A DNA stretch of 64,000 nt, from contig CAVOHB010000006.1 in assembly GCA_963695705.1 (NCBI GenBank), positions 310,001-374,000 of the forward strand. The letters are read 5' to 3'. Shown here piece by piece: positions 15,203 to 23,487 of this stretch. The position numbers were made by a program, and so were the translations under genes. The first letter of the stretch is position 1. Every line of letters starts with the position of its first letter. This stretch comes from JBKPNJ01 sp963695705. Its GTDB lineage: Bacteria > Actinomycetota > Actinomycetes > Propionibacteriales > Nocardioidaceae. The notes under the pieces were generated by a model. The model made no database searches. It was not told the DNA's origin and worked only from the letters and a program-made list of their open reading frames with translations.

Positions 15203-16456
15203 CGCAACGTAGGGAAACGTGCGTGTCCGATTCCCGCTAGATCTGGGGCGCTGAGCCACGTAGGTTCAAGACATGAGCGTGCAGATCCAGGACACCGACC
15301 GGTGCTATCGGGCGGTGATGAGTCGCGACCGCCGGTTCGACGGCGTGTTCTACACCGCTGTCACGACGACCGGGATCTACTGCCGACCCAGCTGTCCGGC
15401 CGTGACCCCACGCAGGCACAACGTGCGCTTCTTCGCCACCTCGGCCGCCGCCCACGAGGCCGGCTTCCGCGCCTGCCATCGGTGCCTGCCCGATGCGACA
15501 CCGGGTTCGCCCCTGTGGGACATCCGTGCCGACGTGGCCGGCCGGGCGATGCGACTCATCTCCGATGGGCTCGTGGAGCGGGAGGGAGTCCCGGGTCTGG
15601 CGACGCGGCTCGGCTACAGCACCCGCCACCTGCAACGGTTGCTCCGGTCCGAGCTCGGTGCCGGGCCCCTCGCGCTTGCGCGCGCCCGCCGGGCACAGAC
15701 CGCGCGGATCCTGATCGAGACCACGACCGCGTCGATGGCCGACATCGCCTACGCGGCGGGCTTCTCCAGCATCCGGCAGTTCAACGACACGATCCGGGCG
15801 GTGTACGACGCCTCTCCGCGCGACCTGCGTGTCGGATCGAGCCGGCACGGCGACGCGCACGGAGGACCGGGTCAGCTGGAGATCCGGCTCGCGGTCCGTG
15901 AGCCGTTCGACGGCGCGTCGCTGCTGGACTTCCTCCGGCTACGAGCAGTGCGGGGTATCGAGGCGGTCTCGCAGACGTGCTACCGGCGCAGCCTGTTGCT
16001 GGCGCACGGTCCCGCCGTCGTCGCTCTGCACCCAGAGGCCGGGTTCATCCGGTGCGACCTGCGGCTCGCCGACCTGCGCGACCTCGGGTCCGCCGTCGAG
16101 CGATGCCGGCGACTGCTCGACCTGGACGCCGACCCCGATGCGATCGCCGCGGTGCTCGGTGCCGACCCTGACCTCGGTCCTCTGGTCCTGGCCCGGCCGG
16201 GTCTGCGCGTGCCGGGTCATGTCGACGGGTTCGAGGTGGCGGTCCGCGCGATCATCGGCCAGCAGATCTCCCTCGCCGGTGCCCGTACGCTGGCCGCGCG
16301 GATCGTCGAGGACTTTGGTACGAAGCTGAGCGTCGACGACGACGAGCTCACCCACGTCTTCCCGTCCCCGGGTTCGCTCGCAGCCGCCGGTCATGAGCGG
16401 TTTGCGATGCCAAAGACGCGAGCACGTTCACTTGTAGCCCTTGCCGGTTCGGTCGC
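15200..16456 (+). repeat. Direct repeat copy 2 (ada-alkA promoter and 5' part)
   Basis: Matches 6276-7138 with only one mismatch noticed, apart from the 394 bases (about 15662-16055) missing from copy 1. The repeat begins at the phosphoesterase stop codon and ends inside the alkA part of the intact gene. Confidence 0.9.
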
Positions 16457-16739
16457 CGATGGGACAGTGGTGCTCGATCGGGGCGCCGACCGGGCTGAGA
16501 TGACCAGCGCGCTGCTGAACCTGCCCGGGGTCGGCCCCTGGACGGCCGGCTACATCGCGATGCGGGCGCTCGGCGATCCCGACGTCTTCATGGCGGGTGA
16601 CCTCGGGATCCGCCACGCGATGCGCCGCCTCGGCCTGCCCTCCGACCCCGGCGGCGCCTCCAGGCACGCGCAGCGATGGCGTCCGTGGCGGTCGTACGCA
16701 CAGATGCACCTGTGGACTGATGGAATGACCAAACGATGA
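15273..16739 (+). CDS. Ada-AlkA fusion: adaptive-response regulator and 3-methyladenine DNA glycosylase II
   Basis: A 488-residue fusion. Residues 1-80 are the Ada N-terminal zinc domain with four cysteines in YCRPSCPA and ACHRCLPD; one accepts methyl groups from DNA phosphotriesters. Residues 85-190 are an AraC-type HTH (LATRLGYSTRHLQRLL, MADIAYAAGFSSIRQFNDTI). Residues 200-488 are AlkA: VRAIIGQQISLAGARTLAAR, helix-hairpin-helix LLNLPGVGPWTAGYIAMRAL and catalytic Asp in FMAGDLGIRH. It senses methyl damage, activates repair genes and excises alkylated bases. The methyltransferase is the separate ogt gene directly downstream. A second, broken copy lies at 6349. Confidence 0.93.
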   Translation: MSVQIQDTDRCYRAVMSRDRRFDGVFYTAVTTTGIYCRPSCPAVTPRRHNVRFFATSAAAHEAGFRACHRCLPDATPGSPLWDIRADVAGRAMRLISDGLVEREGVPGLATRLGYSTRHLQRLLRSELGAGPLALARARRAQTARILIETTTASMADIAYAAGFSSIRQFNDTIRAVYDASPRDLRVGSSRHGDAHGGPGQLEIRLAVREPFDGASLLDFLRLRAVRGIEAVSQTCYRRSLLLAHGPAVVALHPEAGFIRCDLRLADLRDLGSAVERCRRLLDLDADPDAIAAVLGADPDLGPLVLARPGLRVPGHVDGFEVAVRAIIGQQISLAGARTLAARIVEDFGTKLSVDDDELTHVFPSPGSLAAAGHERFAMPKTRARSLVALAGSVADGTVVLDRGADRAEMTSALLNLPGVGPWTAGYIAMRALGDPDVFMAGDLGIRHAMRRLGLPSDPGGASRHAQRWRPWRSYAQMHLWTDGMTKR

Positions 16740-16753
16740 GGATTGGACCCACA

Positions 16754-17230
16754 ATGAGCGATATCTGGACGGTCATGGAATCCCCGGTCGGGGACATACT
16801 CATCCGATCCGACGGGACGGCGATCACGGAGATCGCGTTCAGCCCGTTCGAGACGCCGGCGGAGGGCCGCAGCGACGACGCGCCGATACTGACCGACGCC
16901 CGCGCCCAGCTCAACCGGTACTTCGCCGGTGAGCTGACCGAGTTCGACCTCCCGCTCAGGCCCTCCGGTACGGAGTTCCAGCGGCGGGTCTGGGCGGCAC
17001 TGACGGCGATCCCGTTCGGCTCAACCGCCTCGTACGGACAGATAGCGGTGCAGATCGGCATGACGCCGAGCGCCTCCCGCGCGGTCGGGCTGGCCAACGG
17101 CCGGAACCCCATCGCGATCGTGGTGCCATGCCATCGGGTGGTCGGAGCGAGCGGAAAGCTGGTCGGCTACGCCGGGGGACTGGACCGCAAGCGACATCTG
17201 CTCCAGCTCGAGGACACGGCTCTGGTCTGA
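16754..17230 (+). CDS. ogt: Methylated-DNA--protein-cysteine methyltransferase
   Basis: A 158-residue O6-alkylguanine repair protein. The acceptor cysteine is in IAIVVPCHRVVGASGKLVGY and the helix-turn-helix DNA grip is GTEFQRRVWAALTAIPFG. It removes alkyl groups from O6 of guanine in a suicide reaction. I chose ATG 16754; ATG 16736, which overlaps the ada-alkA stop (ATGA), would add six residues and is an equally plausible coupled start. It forms the adaptive-response operon with ada-alkA. The 3' end faces the convergent ndgR-like gene. Confidence 0.93.
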   Translation: MSDIWTVMESPVGDILIRSDGTAITEIAFSPFETPAEGRSDDAPILTDARAQLNRYFAGELTEFDLPLRPSGTEFQRRVWAALTAIPFGSTASYGQIAVQIGMTPSASRAVGLANGRNPIAIVVPCHRVVGASGKLVGYAGGLDRKRHLLQLEDTALV

Positions 17231-17251
17231 CCGGAAAGCCGCGCACGGGAG

Positions 17252-17971
17252 CTACTGTCCCGATCGGCGCAGCGACTCGCTCAGCCGCTCGGCGGCGGCC
17301 AGGACGGCCGGCGCATGCATCCGTCCCGGCTGGCGGGACAGGCGCTCGAGCGGGCCCGACACGGACACCGCCGCGATCACCTTCCCCGACGGCGAGCGCA
17401 CCGCAGCGGAGACCGAGGCGACCCCCGCCTCGCGTTCTCCGACCGACTGCGCCCACCCTCGTCGCCGGATGCTGGCGAGTGCCGCCGCGGAGAACACGGC
17501 GCCCTGCAGCCCACGGTGCATCCGATCCGGCTCCTCCCAGGCGAGCAGTATCTGCGCCGCCGATCCGGCGCTCATGGTCATCTGCGATCCGACCGGAATC
17601 GTGTCGCGCAACCCCGAGGGCCGTTCCGCAGCGGCGACGCAGACCCGGTGCTCTCCCTGCCGGCGGAACAGCTGCGCGGACTCACCGGTGATGTCACGCA
17701 GGCGCGCCAGGATCGGCCCGGCCGCGGCGAGCAGCCGGTCCTCTCCGGCTGCAGAGGCGAGCTCGCCGAGGCGGGGGCCCAGGACGAAACGACCTTGCAG
17801 GTCTCGCGCCACCAGGCGATGGTGCTCGAGGCCGACCGCGAGACGATGGGCGGTCGGCCGGGCGAGCCCGGTGGCCTGCACCAGGCTGGCCAGCGTCGCG
17901 GGCCCGGCCTCGAGAGCCGCGAGTATGTGGGCGGCCTTGTCAAGCACGCCGACTCCGCTAGAGTTGTCCAT
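17252..17971 (-). CDS. ndgR: IclR family regulator, NdgR-like
   Basis: A 239-residue IclR protein from ATG 17971 (MDNSSGVGVLDKAAHILAAL). The frame stays open to 18031 but the family N-terminus starts here. The winged helix is PATLASLVQATGLARPTAHR, and the effector domain includes GSQMTMSAGSAAQILLAW. The gene is divergent from leuC. In Streptomyces and mycobacteria the protein in this position (NdgR/AreB) controls leuCD and other amino-acid genes; that role is inferred from position. The 59 bases between the two starts should hold the operator. Confidence 0.85.
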   Translation of the reverse strand: MDNSSGVGVLDKAAHILAALEAGPATLASLVQATGLARPTAHRLAVGLEHHRLVARDLQGRFVLGPRLGELASAAGEDRLLAAAGPILARLRDITGESAQLFRRQGEHRVCVAAAERPSGLRDTIPVGSQMTMSAGSAAQILLAWEEPDRMHRGLQGAVFSAAALASIRRRGWAQSVGEREAGVASVSAAVRSPSGKVIAAVSVSGPLERLSRQPGRMHAPAVLAAAERLSESLRRSGQ

Positions 17972-18030
17972 GGCTTGATACTGACGTCTCGAATAGTGAT
18001 ATGCAAGAGCTGAGGCACCGAGGAGGGACA

Positions 18031-19447
18031 ATGAGCCGGACCCTGGCGGAGAAGGTCTGGGACGAGCACGTCATACGCAGCGCGCCCGGTGAGCCCGACC
18101 TCCTGTTCATCGACCTGCATCTCATTCACGAGGTGACCTCGCCCCAGGCGTTCGAGGGCCTACGTCTGGCCGGACGAAACGTGCGGCGCCCGGACCTGAC
18201 GCTGGCCACGGAGGACCACAACGTGCCGACTCTCGACGTCGACAAACCGATCGCCGATCCCGTGTCACGTACGCAACTGGAGACCCTGCGACGCAACTGC
18301 AAGGACTTCGGGATCAGGCTGCACTCATTGGGCGATGTCGAGCAGGGCATCGTGCACGTGGTCGGACCCCAGCTCGGCCTCACGCAACCCGGCATGACGG
18401 TCGTCTGCGGCGACTCGCATACGTCGACGCACGGCGCGTTCGGAGCCCTCGCGTTCGGCATCGGGACCAGCGAGGTGGAACACGTCCTCGCGACCCAGGC
18501 GCTGCCGCAGGCACGACCCAGGACGATGGCTGTCACGGTCGACGGTGACCTTCCAGAACGGCGTCACCGCCAAGGACCTCGTTCTTTCGCTGATCGCCGA
18601 GGTCGGCACCGGCGGCGGTCAAGGGTTCGTCGTCGAGTATCGCGGGGAGGCGATCCGGCGGCTGTCGATGGAAGCCCGGATGACCATCTGCAACATGTCC
18701 ATCGAGTGGGGGGCGAAGGCGGGGCTGATCGCTCCGGATGACACCACCTTCGACTACCTTCGGGGGCGGATGCACGCTCCACGCGGCAGCGACTGGGACG
18801 AGGCTCTGGAACACTGGCGAGGTCTGGTCACCGACGACGATGCCGTCTTCGACCGCGAGATCCGGATCGATGCCTCGGCGGTGACTCCGTTCGTCACCTG
18901 GGGAACCAATCCGGGGCAGGGCGTCGGCCTGGCCGCCTCGGTGCCTGGGCCGGACGAGGTGGAGGACGAGTCCGAAAAGCTCGCGATCGCCCGGGCACTC
19001 GACTACATGGGTCTTCGACCCGGCACCAGAATGCGCGACATCGCGATCGACACGGTGTTCGTCGGCTCGTGCACCAACGGCCGCATCGAGGACCTGCGGG
19101 CGGCGGCCGGGATCGTCAGAGGGCGACACGTCGCCGCGACCACCCGGATGCTCGTCGTTCCGGGATCCGCCCGGGTGCGGCTGCAGGCCGAGGACGAAGG
19201 GCTCGACGTGATCTTCAAGGAGGCGGGTGCCGAATGGCGTGGCGCGGGTTGCTCCATGTGTCTCGGCATGAACCCCGACCAGCTGGCTCCCGGTGAGCGG
19301 AGCGCGTCCACATCCAACCGGAACTTCGAGGGTCGCCAGGGTAAGGGCGGGCGTACGCATCTCGTCTCGCCGCTGGTCGCCGCGGCGACCGCGATCAGCG
19401 GGCACCTGGCCGCGCCGGCCGACCTGCCACCGTCGCGCCACGTGTGA
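18031..19447 (+). pseudogene. leuC: 3-isopropylmalate dehydratase large subunit, one-base frameshift
   Basis: Both halves of LeuC are present and well conserved. The first runs from ATG 18031 (MSRTLAEKVWDEHVI, CGDSHTSTHGAFGALAFGIG) to about 18555. The second resumes one base later as NGVTAKDLVLSLIAEVGTGG and ends at 19447 (CTNGRIEDLRAAAG, the 4Fe-4S cysteines in GCSMCLGMNPDQ). Skipping G18556 joins them as GDLPNGVTAKD, the usual LeuC sequence. As read, LeuC would be truncated at about 180 residues and leucine synthesis lost. An intact leuD and regulator and otherwise perfect conservation make a sequencing error quite possible. GAGGAGGG precedes the start. Confidence 0.88.
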
Positions 19448-19456
19448 GGAGCGGAG

Positions 19457-20053
19457 ATGCAGGCATTCACCGTCCATTCAGGGACCGCGCTCCCACTGCG
19501 GCGCAGCAACGTCGACACCGACCAGATCATCCCGGCTGAGTACCTCAAGCGGGTCACCCGCACGGGTTTCGAGGACGGACTCTTCGCCGCGTGGCGAAAG
19601 GACCCCGAGTTCGTCCTCGACCGGCCTGAGTACTCCGGTGTGTCAGTGCTCGTGACGGGCCCGGATTTCGGAACCGGTTCGTCGCGTGAGCACGCGGTCT
19701 GGGCGTTGCTCGACTACGGCTTCCGCGTGGTGATATCCCCGCGGTTCGGAGACATCTTCCGGGGCAACTCCGGCAAGGCCGGACTGGTCGCCGCCGAGGT
19801 GGACGAACATGTCGTGGACCAGCTCTGGCGGCTGATCGAGTCGGATCCACGTACAGAGGTGACCGTCGACCTCGAGGCTCGAGTGATCCATGCGGCTGAT
19901 GTCGAGGCTCCGTTCGACATCGACGACTACACCCGCTGGCGCCTGCTGCGCGGCCTCGACGACGTCGACATCACGCTGTCGCACGATGCGGACATCCGTG
20001 CGCACGAGTCTCGGCGCCCTGACTGGATGCCCAGCACCGTTCATGCCGGTTGA
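19457..20053 (+). CDS. leuD: 3-isopropylmalate dehydratase small subunit
   Basis: A 198-residue LeuD that completes the isopropylmalate isomerase of leucine synthesis. It has the N-terminal swivel-domain landmark SNVDTDQIIPAEYLKRV and the GSSREHAVWAL substrate-binding loop. It starts nine bases after the leuC stop with a GGAG site and is normal length, so it is transcribed with leuC under the divergent NdgR-like regulator. Confidence 0.95.
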   Translation: MQAFTVHSGTALPLRRSNVDTDQIIPAEYLKRVTRTGFEDGLFAAWRKDPEFVLDRPEYSGVSVLVTGPDFGTGSSREHAVWALLDYGFRVVISPRFGDIFRGNSGKAGLVAAEVDEHVVDQLWRLIESDPRTEVTVDLEARVIHAADVEAPFDIDDYTRWRLLRGLDDVDITLSHDADIRAHESRRPDWMPSTVHAG

Positions 20054-20237
20054 GAGCCCGGCAGGCCACCTGATCAAGGTGCCGCGGACCGGGATCCCTT
20101 GCTACAAAGCGATCGGCGCCTGACAAGGCGGTGTCGGATCGGCTGGTCGCGCACGGTGTTCACCACTGAACTGCTGCCGAGTCAATTTCCGGAGTGACGA
20201 ATTTCTCGACATCCGCCATTTTTGTGGGCGCTGGTGA

Positions 20238-20266
20238 TTGTTTCGGGGCTGACTTTTCCCTACCGT
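20238..20266 (+). promoter_or_regulatory. Candidate hup promoter
   Basis: TTGTTT (20238-20243) and TACCGT (20261-20266) are 17 bases apart. The predicted start lies about 45 bases before GTG 20317. The surrounding 20054-20316 gap holds no gene that I recognise. Confidence 0.45.
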
Positions 20267-20316
20267 ACTTGGGGAGTCGGGCGTGGGCTCGACACGCGTT
20301 CACGGAAGGGAAGCAA

Positions 20317-20853
20317 GTGAACAAGAGTCAGCTGGTCGAAAGGCTCGCCGCCAATCACTTCGAGGGCAATAAGCGAGCTGCCTCTCATGCGCTCGAAGCC
20401 GTCGTGGACACCGTGAGCCGTCATGTCGCCAAGGACGAGAAGGTCGCCATCACCGGGTTCGGAGCCTTCGAGAGACAGGTTCGGGACGCACGGATGGTGC
20501 GCAACCCGCGGACCGGCGAACGCAAGCGCGCCAAGAAGACGGCGGTCCCGAAGTTCCGTGCCGGGGCCCAGTTCAAGGCAGTCGTGGCAGACCCCAGGAA
20601 GCTGCCCAAGCTGACTGCCAGCAAGTCGACGAGCAGCGGCGCGGCGACGGCCACGACTAGGAAGGCAGCGGCGAAGAAGACGACGACATCGTCGCCGGCC
20701 AAGAAGGGCACCGCCAAGAAGACCGCTGCCAAGACGACCACGGCGAAGCGGGCGACCGCGAAGACCGCGGCCAAGAAGACGACCGCGAGGAAGGCGACGA
20801 CCGCGAAGAAGTCGACGCCGAGGAAGACGACCGCAAAGAAGGCGACGTCCTAG
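20317..20853 (+). CDS. hupB: HU-family DNA-binding protein with histone H1-like tail
   Basis: A 178-residue nucleoid protein. Residues 1-90 are HU: VNKSQLVERLAANHFEGNKR, GFGAFERQVRDARMVRNPRT and VPKFRAGAQFKAVV. Residues 100-178 are a Lys/Ala/Thr/Ser-rich tail made of imperfect KKT, TAKK and KATA motifs like eukaryotic H1, as in mycobacterial HupB and Streptomyces HupS. It compacts DNA and the tail is often acetylated. GTG 20317 has GAAGGGAAG upstream; the frame is open to 20194 but that part is not HU-like. Its position after leuCD is conserved. Confidence 0.93.
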   Translation: MNKSQLVERLAANHFEGNKRAASHALEAVVDTVSRHVAKDEKVAITGFGAFERQVRDARMVRNPRTGERKRAKKTAVPKFRAGAQFKAVVADPRKLPKLTASKSTSSGAATATTRKAAAKKTTTSSPAKKGTAKKTAAKTTTAKRATAKTAAKKTTARKATTAKKSTPRKTTAKKATS

Positions 20854-20862
20854 CGATCCGAG

Positions 20863-21525
20863 TCAGACATCGCGCGGAGCGGCCGGCTGCTCCAGCCGTT
20901 CGATCTTGGTGAGCACGTAGACGGTCCGCGGCCCGACGCCCAGCCGGATCGCGTCGCGGAGGTCGGCAGCCGTGTCCACGTCACGACGCAGCGTGGACAC
21001 GCCTGGGGGATTGATCTCTGTCGCCCCGGAAGCCAGGTGCGCGGAGCGGGACGACTCCCCGAAAGCGGGATCGAGCGCAACCCCGGGCGCTGCTGTGAGC
21101 ACGGTAGTCCCGACACCGCTGGCGTCGGCGAGGAACGCCCGCGGGAAACTGGACGCCGCCGCCAGAGCGGCGCTGAGCGCATCGGTCCGCAGCGCCGGCA
21201 GATCGGCGGACAGTGCCGCCACCCACAGTCTCGGTCTGTGCGAGCGCAGAACCTCAACGCCGAACTCGAGAGCGGCGTTCAAACCGTTGCCAGGCAGGTC
21301 CGCCACCACCTGCGCGCCGAGGGCGAGGAACTGCTCCCCGGCGGTCTCGTCGTCGGTGACGACCACCACCCGGTGAACGAACCGGCATGAGACGACGGCG
21401 GCCACGCAGTCCGCGGCCATCGCCCTGGCGAGCTCGGCGCGGAACCGGCCGGCGAAGCCCTGCAGGCGCGACTTGCCGATGTCGCTGTGCTTGACAGGAA
21501 CGGCGACGCCCCAGGAGCAGGTCAC
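20863..21525 (-). CDS. cofC: 2-phospho-L-lactate (phosphoenolpyruvate) guanylyltransferase
   Basis: A 220-residue nucleotidyltransferase of the CofC/FbiD family, which activates phosphoenolpyruvate or phospholactate with GTP in coenzyme F420 synthesis. Landmarks are WGVAVPVKHSDIGKSRLQGF at the start, FVHRVVVVTDDE, GNGLNAALEFG, WVAALSADLPALRTDAL and GVGTTVLTAAPG. I chose GTG 21525 because the family N-terminus follows directly; the frame is open to 21900 without family-like sequence. It is convergent with hupB, nine bases apart. It implies that the organism makes F420. Confidence 0.88.
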   Translation of the reverse strand: MTCSWGVAVPVKHSDIGKSRLQGFAGRFRAELARAMAADCVAAVVSCRFVHRVVVVTDDETAGEQFLALGAQVVADLPGNGLNAALEFGVEVLRSHRPRLWVAALSADLPALRTDALSAALAAASSFPRAFLADASGVGTTVLTAAPGVALDPAFGESSRSAHLASGATEINPPGVSTLRRDVDTAADLRDAIRLGVGPRTVYVLTKIERLEQPAAPRDV

Positions 21526-21685
21526 CCGCCATCCCTGCGGGTCGCAGGCGGTTCGCGGAATGACTCCGGCGGCCTCATCGCCATCGATCCTGCCAGGCTC
21601 CTCGACACTGCGATCGGCCAGCCGCAAAGATAGGCCAGCCGCAAAGATGGGACGCCGGCAGCAGGCCGACCTCGGAGGAGGAATC

Positions 21686-22480
21686 GTGGCAAGGAGGAAA
21701 CGCGGGCTCGTCATGGGCACCGCCGCCACCTTGTTGCGACCGCTGATGATGGCGCTCACCAGGCGCGACTGGCGGCACGCCGAGCGGATCCCCAGAGACG
21801 GTGGCTTCGTCGTGGTGGGCAACCACGTCTCGTACGCGGACCCCCTGGTGTTCGCGCACCTCCTGTACGACTCCGGGAGGCTTCCCCGCTTCCTGGGCAA
21901 GGCGGAGGTATTCGACGTTCCGGTTCTCGGCCGGCTCCTGGTCGCCGCCGGTCAGATCCCCGTCTACCGCCAGTCGACGGATGCCGCGAGTGCGCTGCGG
22001 GCCGCGATCGAGGCGGTCAACAAGGGGGAGTGCGTGGTCGTGTACCCGGAGGGCACGATCACGCGGGATCCGAATCTGTGGCCGATGACCGGCAAGACCG
22101 GCGCCGTCCGGATAGCGCTGAGCACCCGCTGCCCGGTGATCCCGATCGCCCAGTGGGGATCGCAGTCCCTGCTTGGGCCGTACTCGAAGAAGCCCGATCT
22201 CCTCCCGGTCAAGACGATGACCCTGTCAGTCGGAGAGCCGGTCGCCCTTGACGATCTGCGCGACCAGCCGCTCAGCCCGGCGATGCTGCGCGATGGCACA
22301 GAACGCCTGATGGATGCCATCACCGAGCTGCTCGCCGAGATCCGCGGCGAGACCCCGCCACCGCAGCGATTCGACGCCCGCTCACCCGATCAACCCAGGA
22401 TCGGCAAGCCCAGCAAGCCCAGCAAGCCCAGCAAGCCCAGACGTCGCGGAAGAACCAAGTCTCCTGGCGGCACGGGGTGA
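21686..22480 (+). CDS. 1-acyl-sn-glycerol-3-phosphate acyltransferase (PlsC family)
   Basis: A 264-residue membrane-associated acyltransferase that makes phosphatidic acid from lysophosphatidate. The catalytic motif NHVSYAD and the substrate motif YPEGTIT are present, with GAVRIALSTRCPVIPIAQWG. GTG 21686 follows GGAGGAGG. The C-terminus carries four 9-base repeats giving PSK-type triplets, then a basic end (RRRGR), which is unusual and probably dispensable. It overlaps gpsA by four bases (GTGA), linking two steps of phospholipid synthesis. Confidence 0.92.
   Translation: MARRKRGLVMGTAATLLRPLMMALTRRDWRHAERIPRDGGFVVVGNHVSYADPLVFAHLLYDSGRLPRFLGKAEVFDVPVLGRLLVAAGQIPVYRQSTDAASALRAAIEAVNKGECVVVYPEGTITRDPNLWPMTGKTGAVRIALSTRCPVIPIAQWGSQSLLGPYSKKPDLLPVKTMTLSVGEPVALDDLRDQPLSPAMLRDGTERLMDAITELLAEIRGETPPPQRFDARSPDQPRIGKPSKPSKPSKPRRRGRTKSPGGTG
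22402..22439 (+). repeat. 9-base tandem repeat in the plsC 3' end
   Basis: AGCAAGCCC is repeated in tandem about four times, in frame, encoding a Ser-Lys-Pro run in the acyltransferase tail. Confidence 0.85.
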
Positions 22481-23478
22481 CGCGAGTGGCCGTGTTCGGT
22501 GCCGGCTCGTGGGGGACGGCCTTCTCACTCGTGCTCGTCGATGCCGGGAACGTGGTGACGTTGTGGGGGCGCCGTGAGGAGCTCTGCGATGTCATCACGT
22601 CCAGCCACGAGAACCCCGAGTACCTTCCGGGCGTCCGGCTGCCGGAGTCGTTGCGGGCCACTCACGATCCGGAGCTGGTGCTCGACGGAGCGGACATCGT
22701 CGTCCTGGCGCTCCCGTCACAGACCCTGCGCGAGAACCTCACCGAGTGGAAGCCGTTCCTCGACGCCGACAGCATCCTGGTCAGCCTGATGAAGGGCATC
22801 GAGCTGGGATCGGCGAAGCGGATGACCGAGGTGATCCGCGACGTCACCGGTGCCGACGCGGCACACGTCGGCGTAGTGAGCGGACCGAACCTGTCCAAGG
22901 AGATTGCCGACCGACAGCCGGCGGCCAGCGTCGTGGCGTGTCAGGACACACGGGCGGTCGAGCGCCTGCAGAAGGTCTGCCACTCGCCGACCTTCCGCCC
23001 CTACAGCAACACCGATGTCGTCGGGTGTGAGCTCGGTGGCGCAACGAAGAACGTGATCGCGCTCGCGGTGGGCATGGCGGCGGGACTCGGCTTCGGTGAC
23101 AACGCCCGAGCCTCGGTGATCACGCGTGGGCTGGCCGAGACGTCGCGACTCGGGGCGGCGCTCGGAGCCGATCCGATGACATTCGCCGGACTCGCAGGGC
23201 TCGGGGACCTGGTCGCCACCTGCTCGTCGCCGTTGTCTCGCAACCGCACCTTCGGAGAGAAGCTCGGCCGCGGGATGTCGGTCGCCGAGGTGGCCGCCTC
23301 GACGCGGCAGGTGGCGGAGGGCGTCAAGTCCTGCCAGTCACTTCTCGACCTCGCGACCCGTCACCGGGTCGAGATGCCCATCGTCGAGCTCGTCACCGCG
23401 GTCGTGCGTGGCGACATGCTGCCGGCGGACATGCTCGGAGCGGTCGTCTCACGCGCGGCGAAGCCTGAACGTGGATAG
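22477..23478 (+). CDS. gpsA: Glycerol-3-phosphate dehydrogenase [NAD(P)+]
   Basis: A 333-residue enzyme that reduces dihydroxyacetone phosphate to sn-glycerol 3-phosphate for membrane lipid synthesis. The NAD site is VAVFGAGSWGTAFSLVL, followed by SGPNLSKEIA, the catalytic Lys region GGATKNVIALAVGMAAGLGF and FAGLAGLGDLVATCSS. GTG 22477 overlaps the acyltransferase stop. The 3' end is nine bases from the convergent gamma-lyase gene. Confidence 0.95.
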   Translation: MTRVAVFGAGSWGTAFSLVLVDAGNVVTLWGRREELCDVITSSHENPEYLPGVRLPESLRATHDPELVLDGADIVVLALPSQTLRENLTEWKPFLDADSILVSLMKGIELGSAKRMTEVIRDVTGADAAHVGVVSGPNLSKEIADRQPAASVVACQDTRAVERLQKVCHSPTFRPYSNTDVVGCELGGATKNVIALAVGMAAGLGFGDNARASVITRGLAETSRLGAALGADPMTFAGLAGLGDLVATCSSPLSRNRTFGEKLGRGMSVAEVAASTRQVAEGVKSCQSLLDLATRHRVEMPIVELVTAVVRGDMLPADMLGAVVSRAAKPERG

Positions 23479-23487
23479 ACCACCCGG

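Noticed and set aside
21526..21900. Long N-terminal extension of CofC
   Set aside because: The frame is open but the extra residues are not family-like and overlap the start of the plus-strand acyltransferase gene. GTG 21525 gives the normal length.
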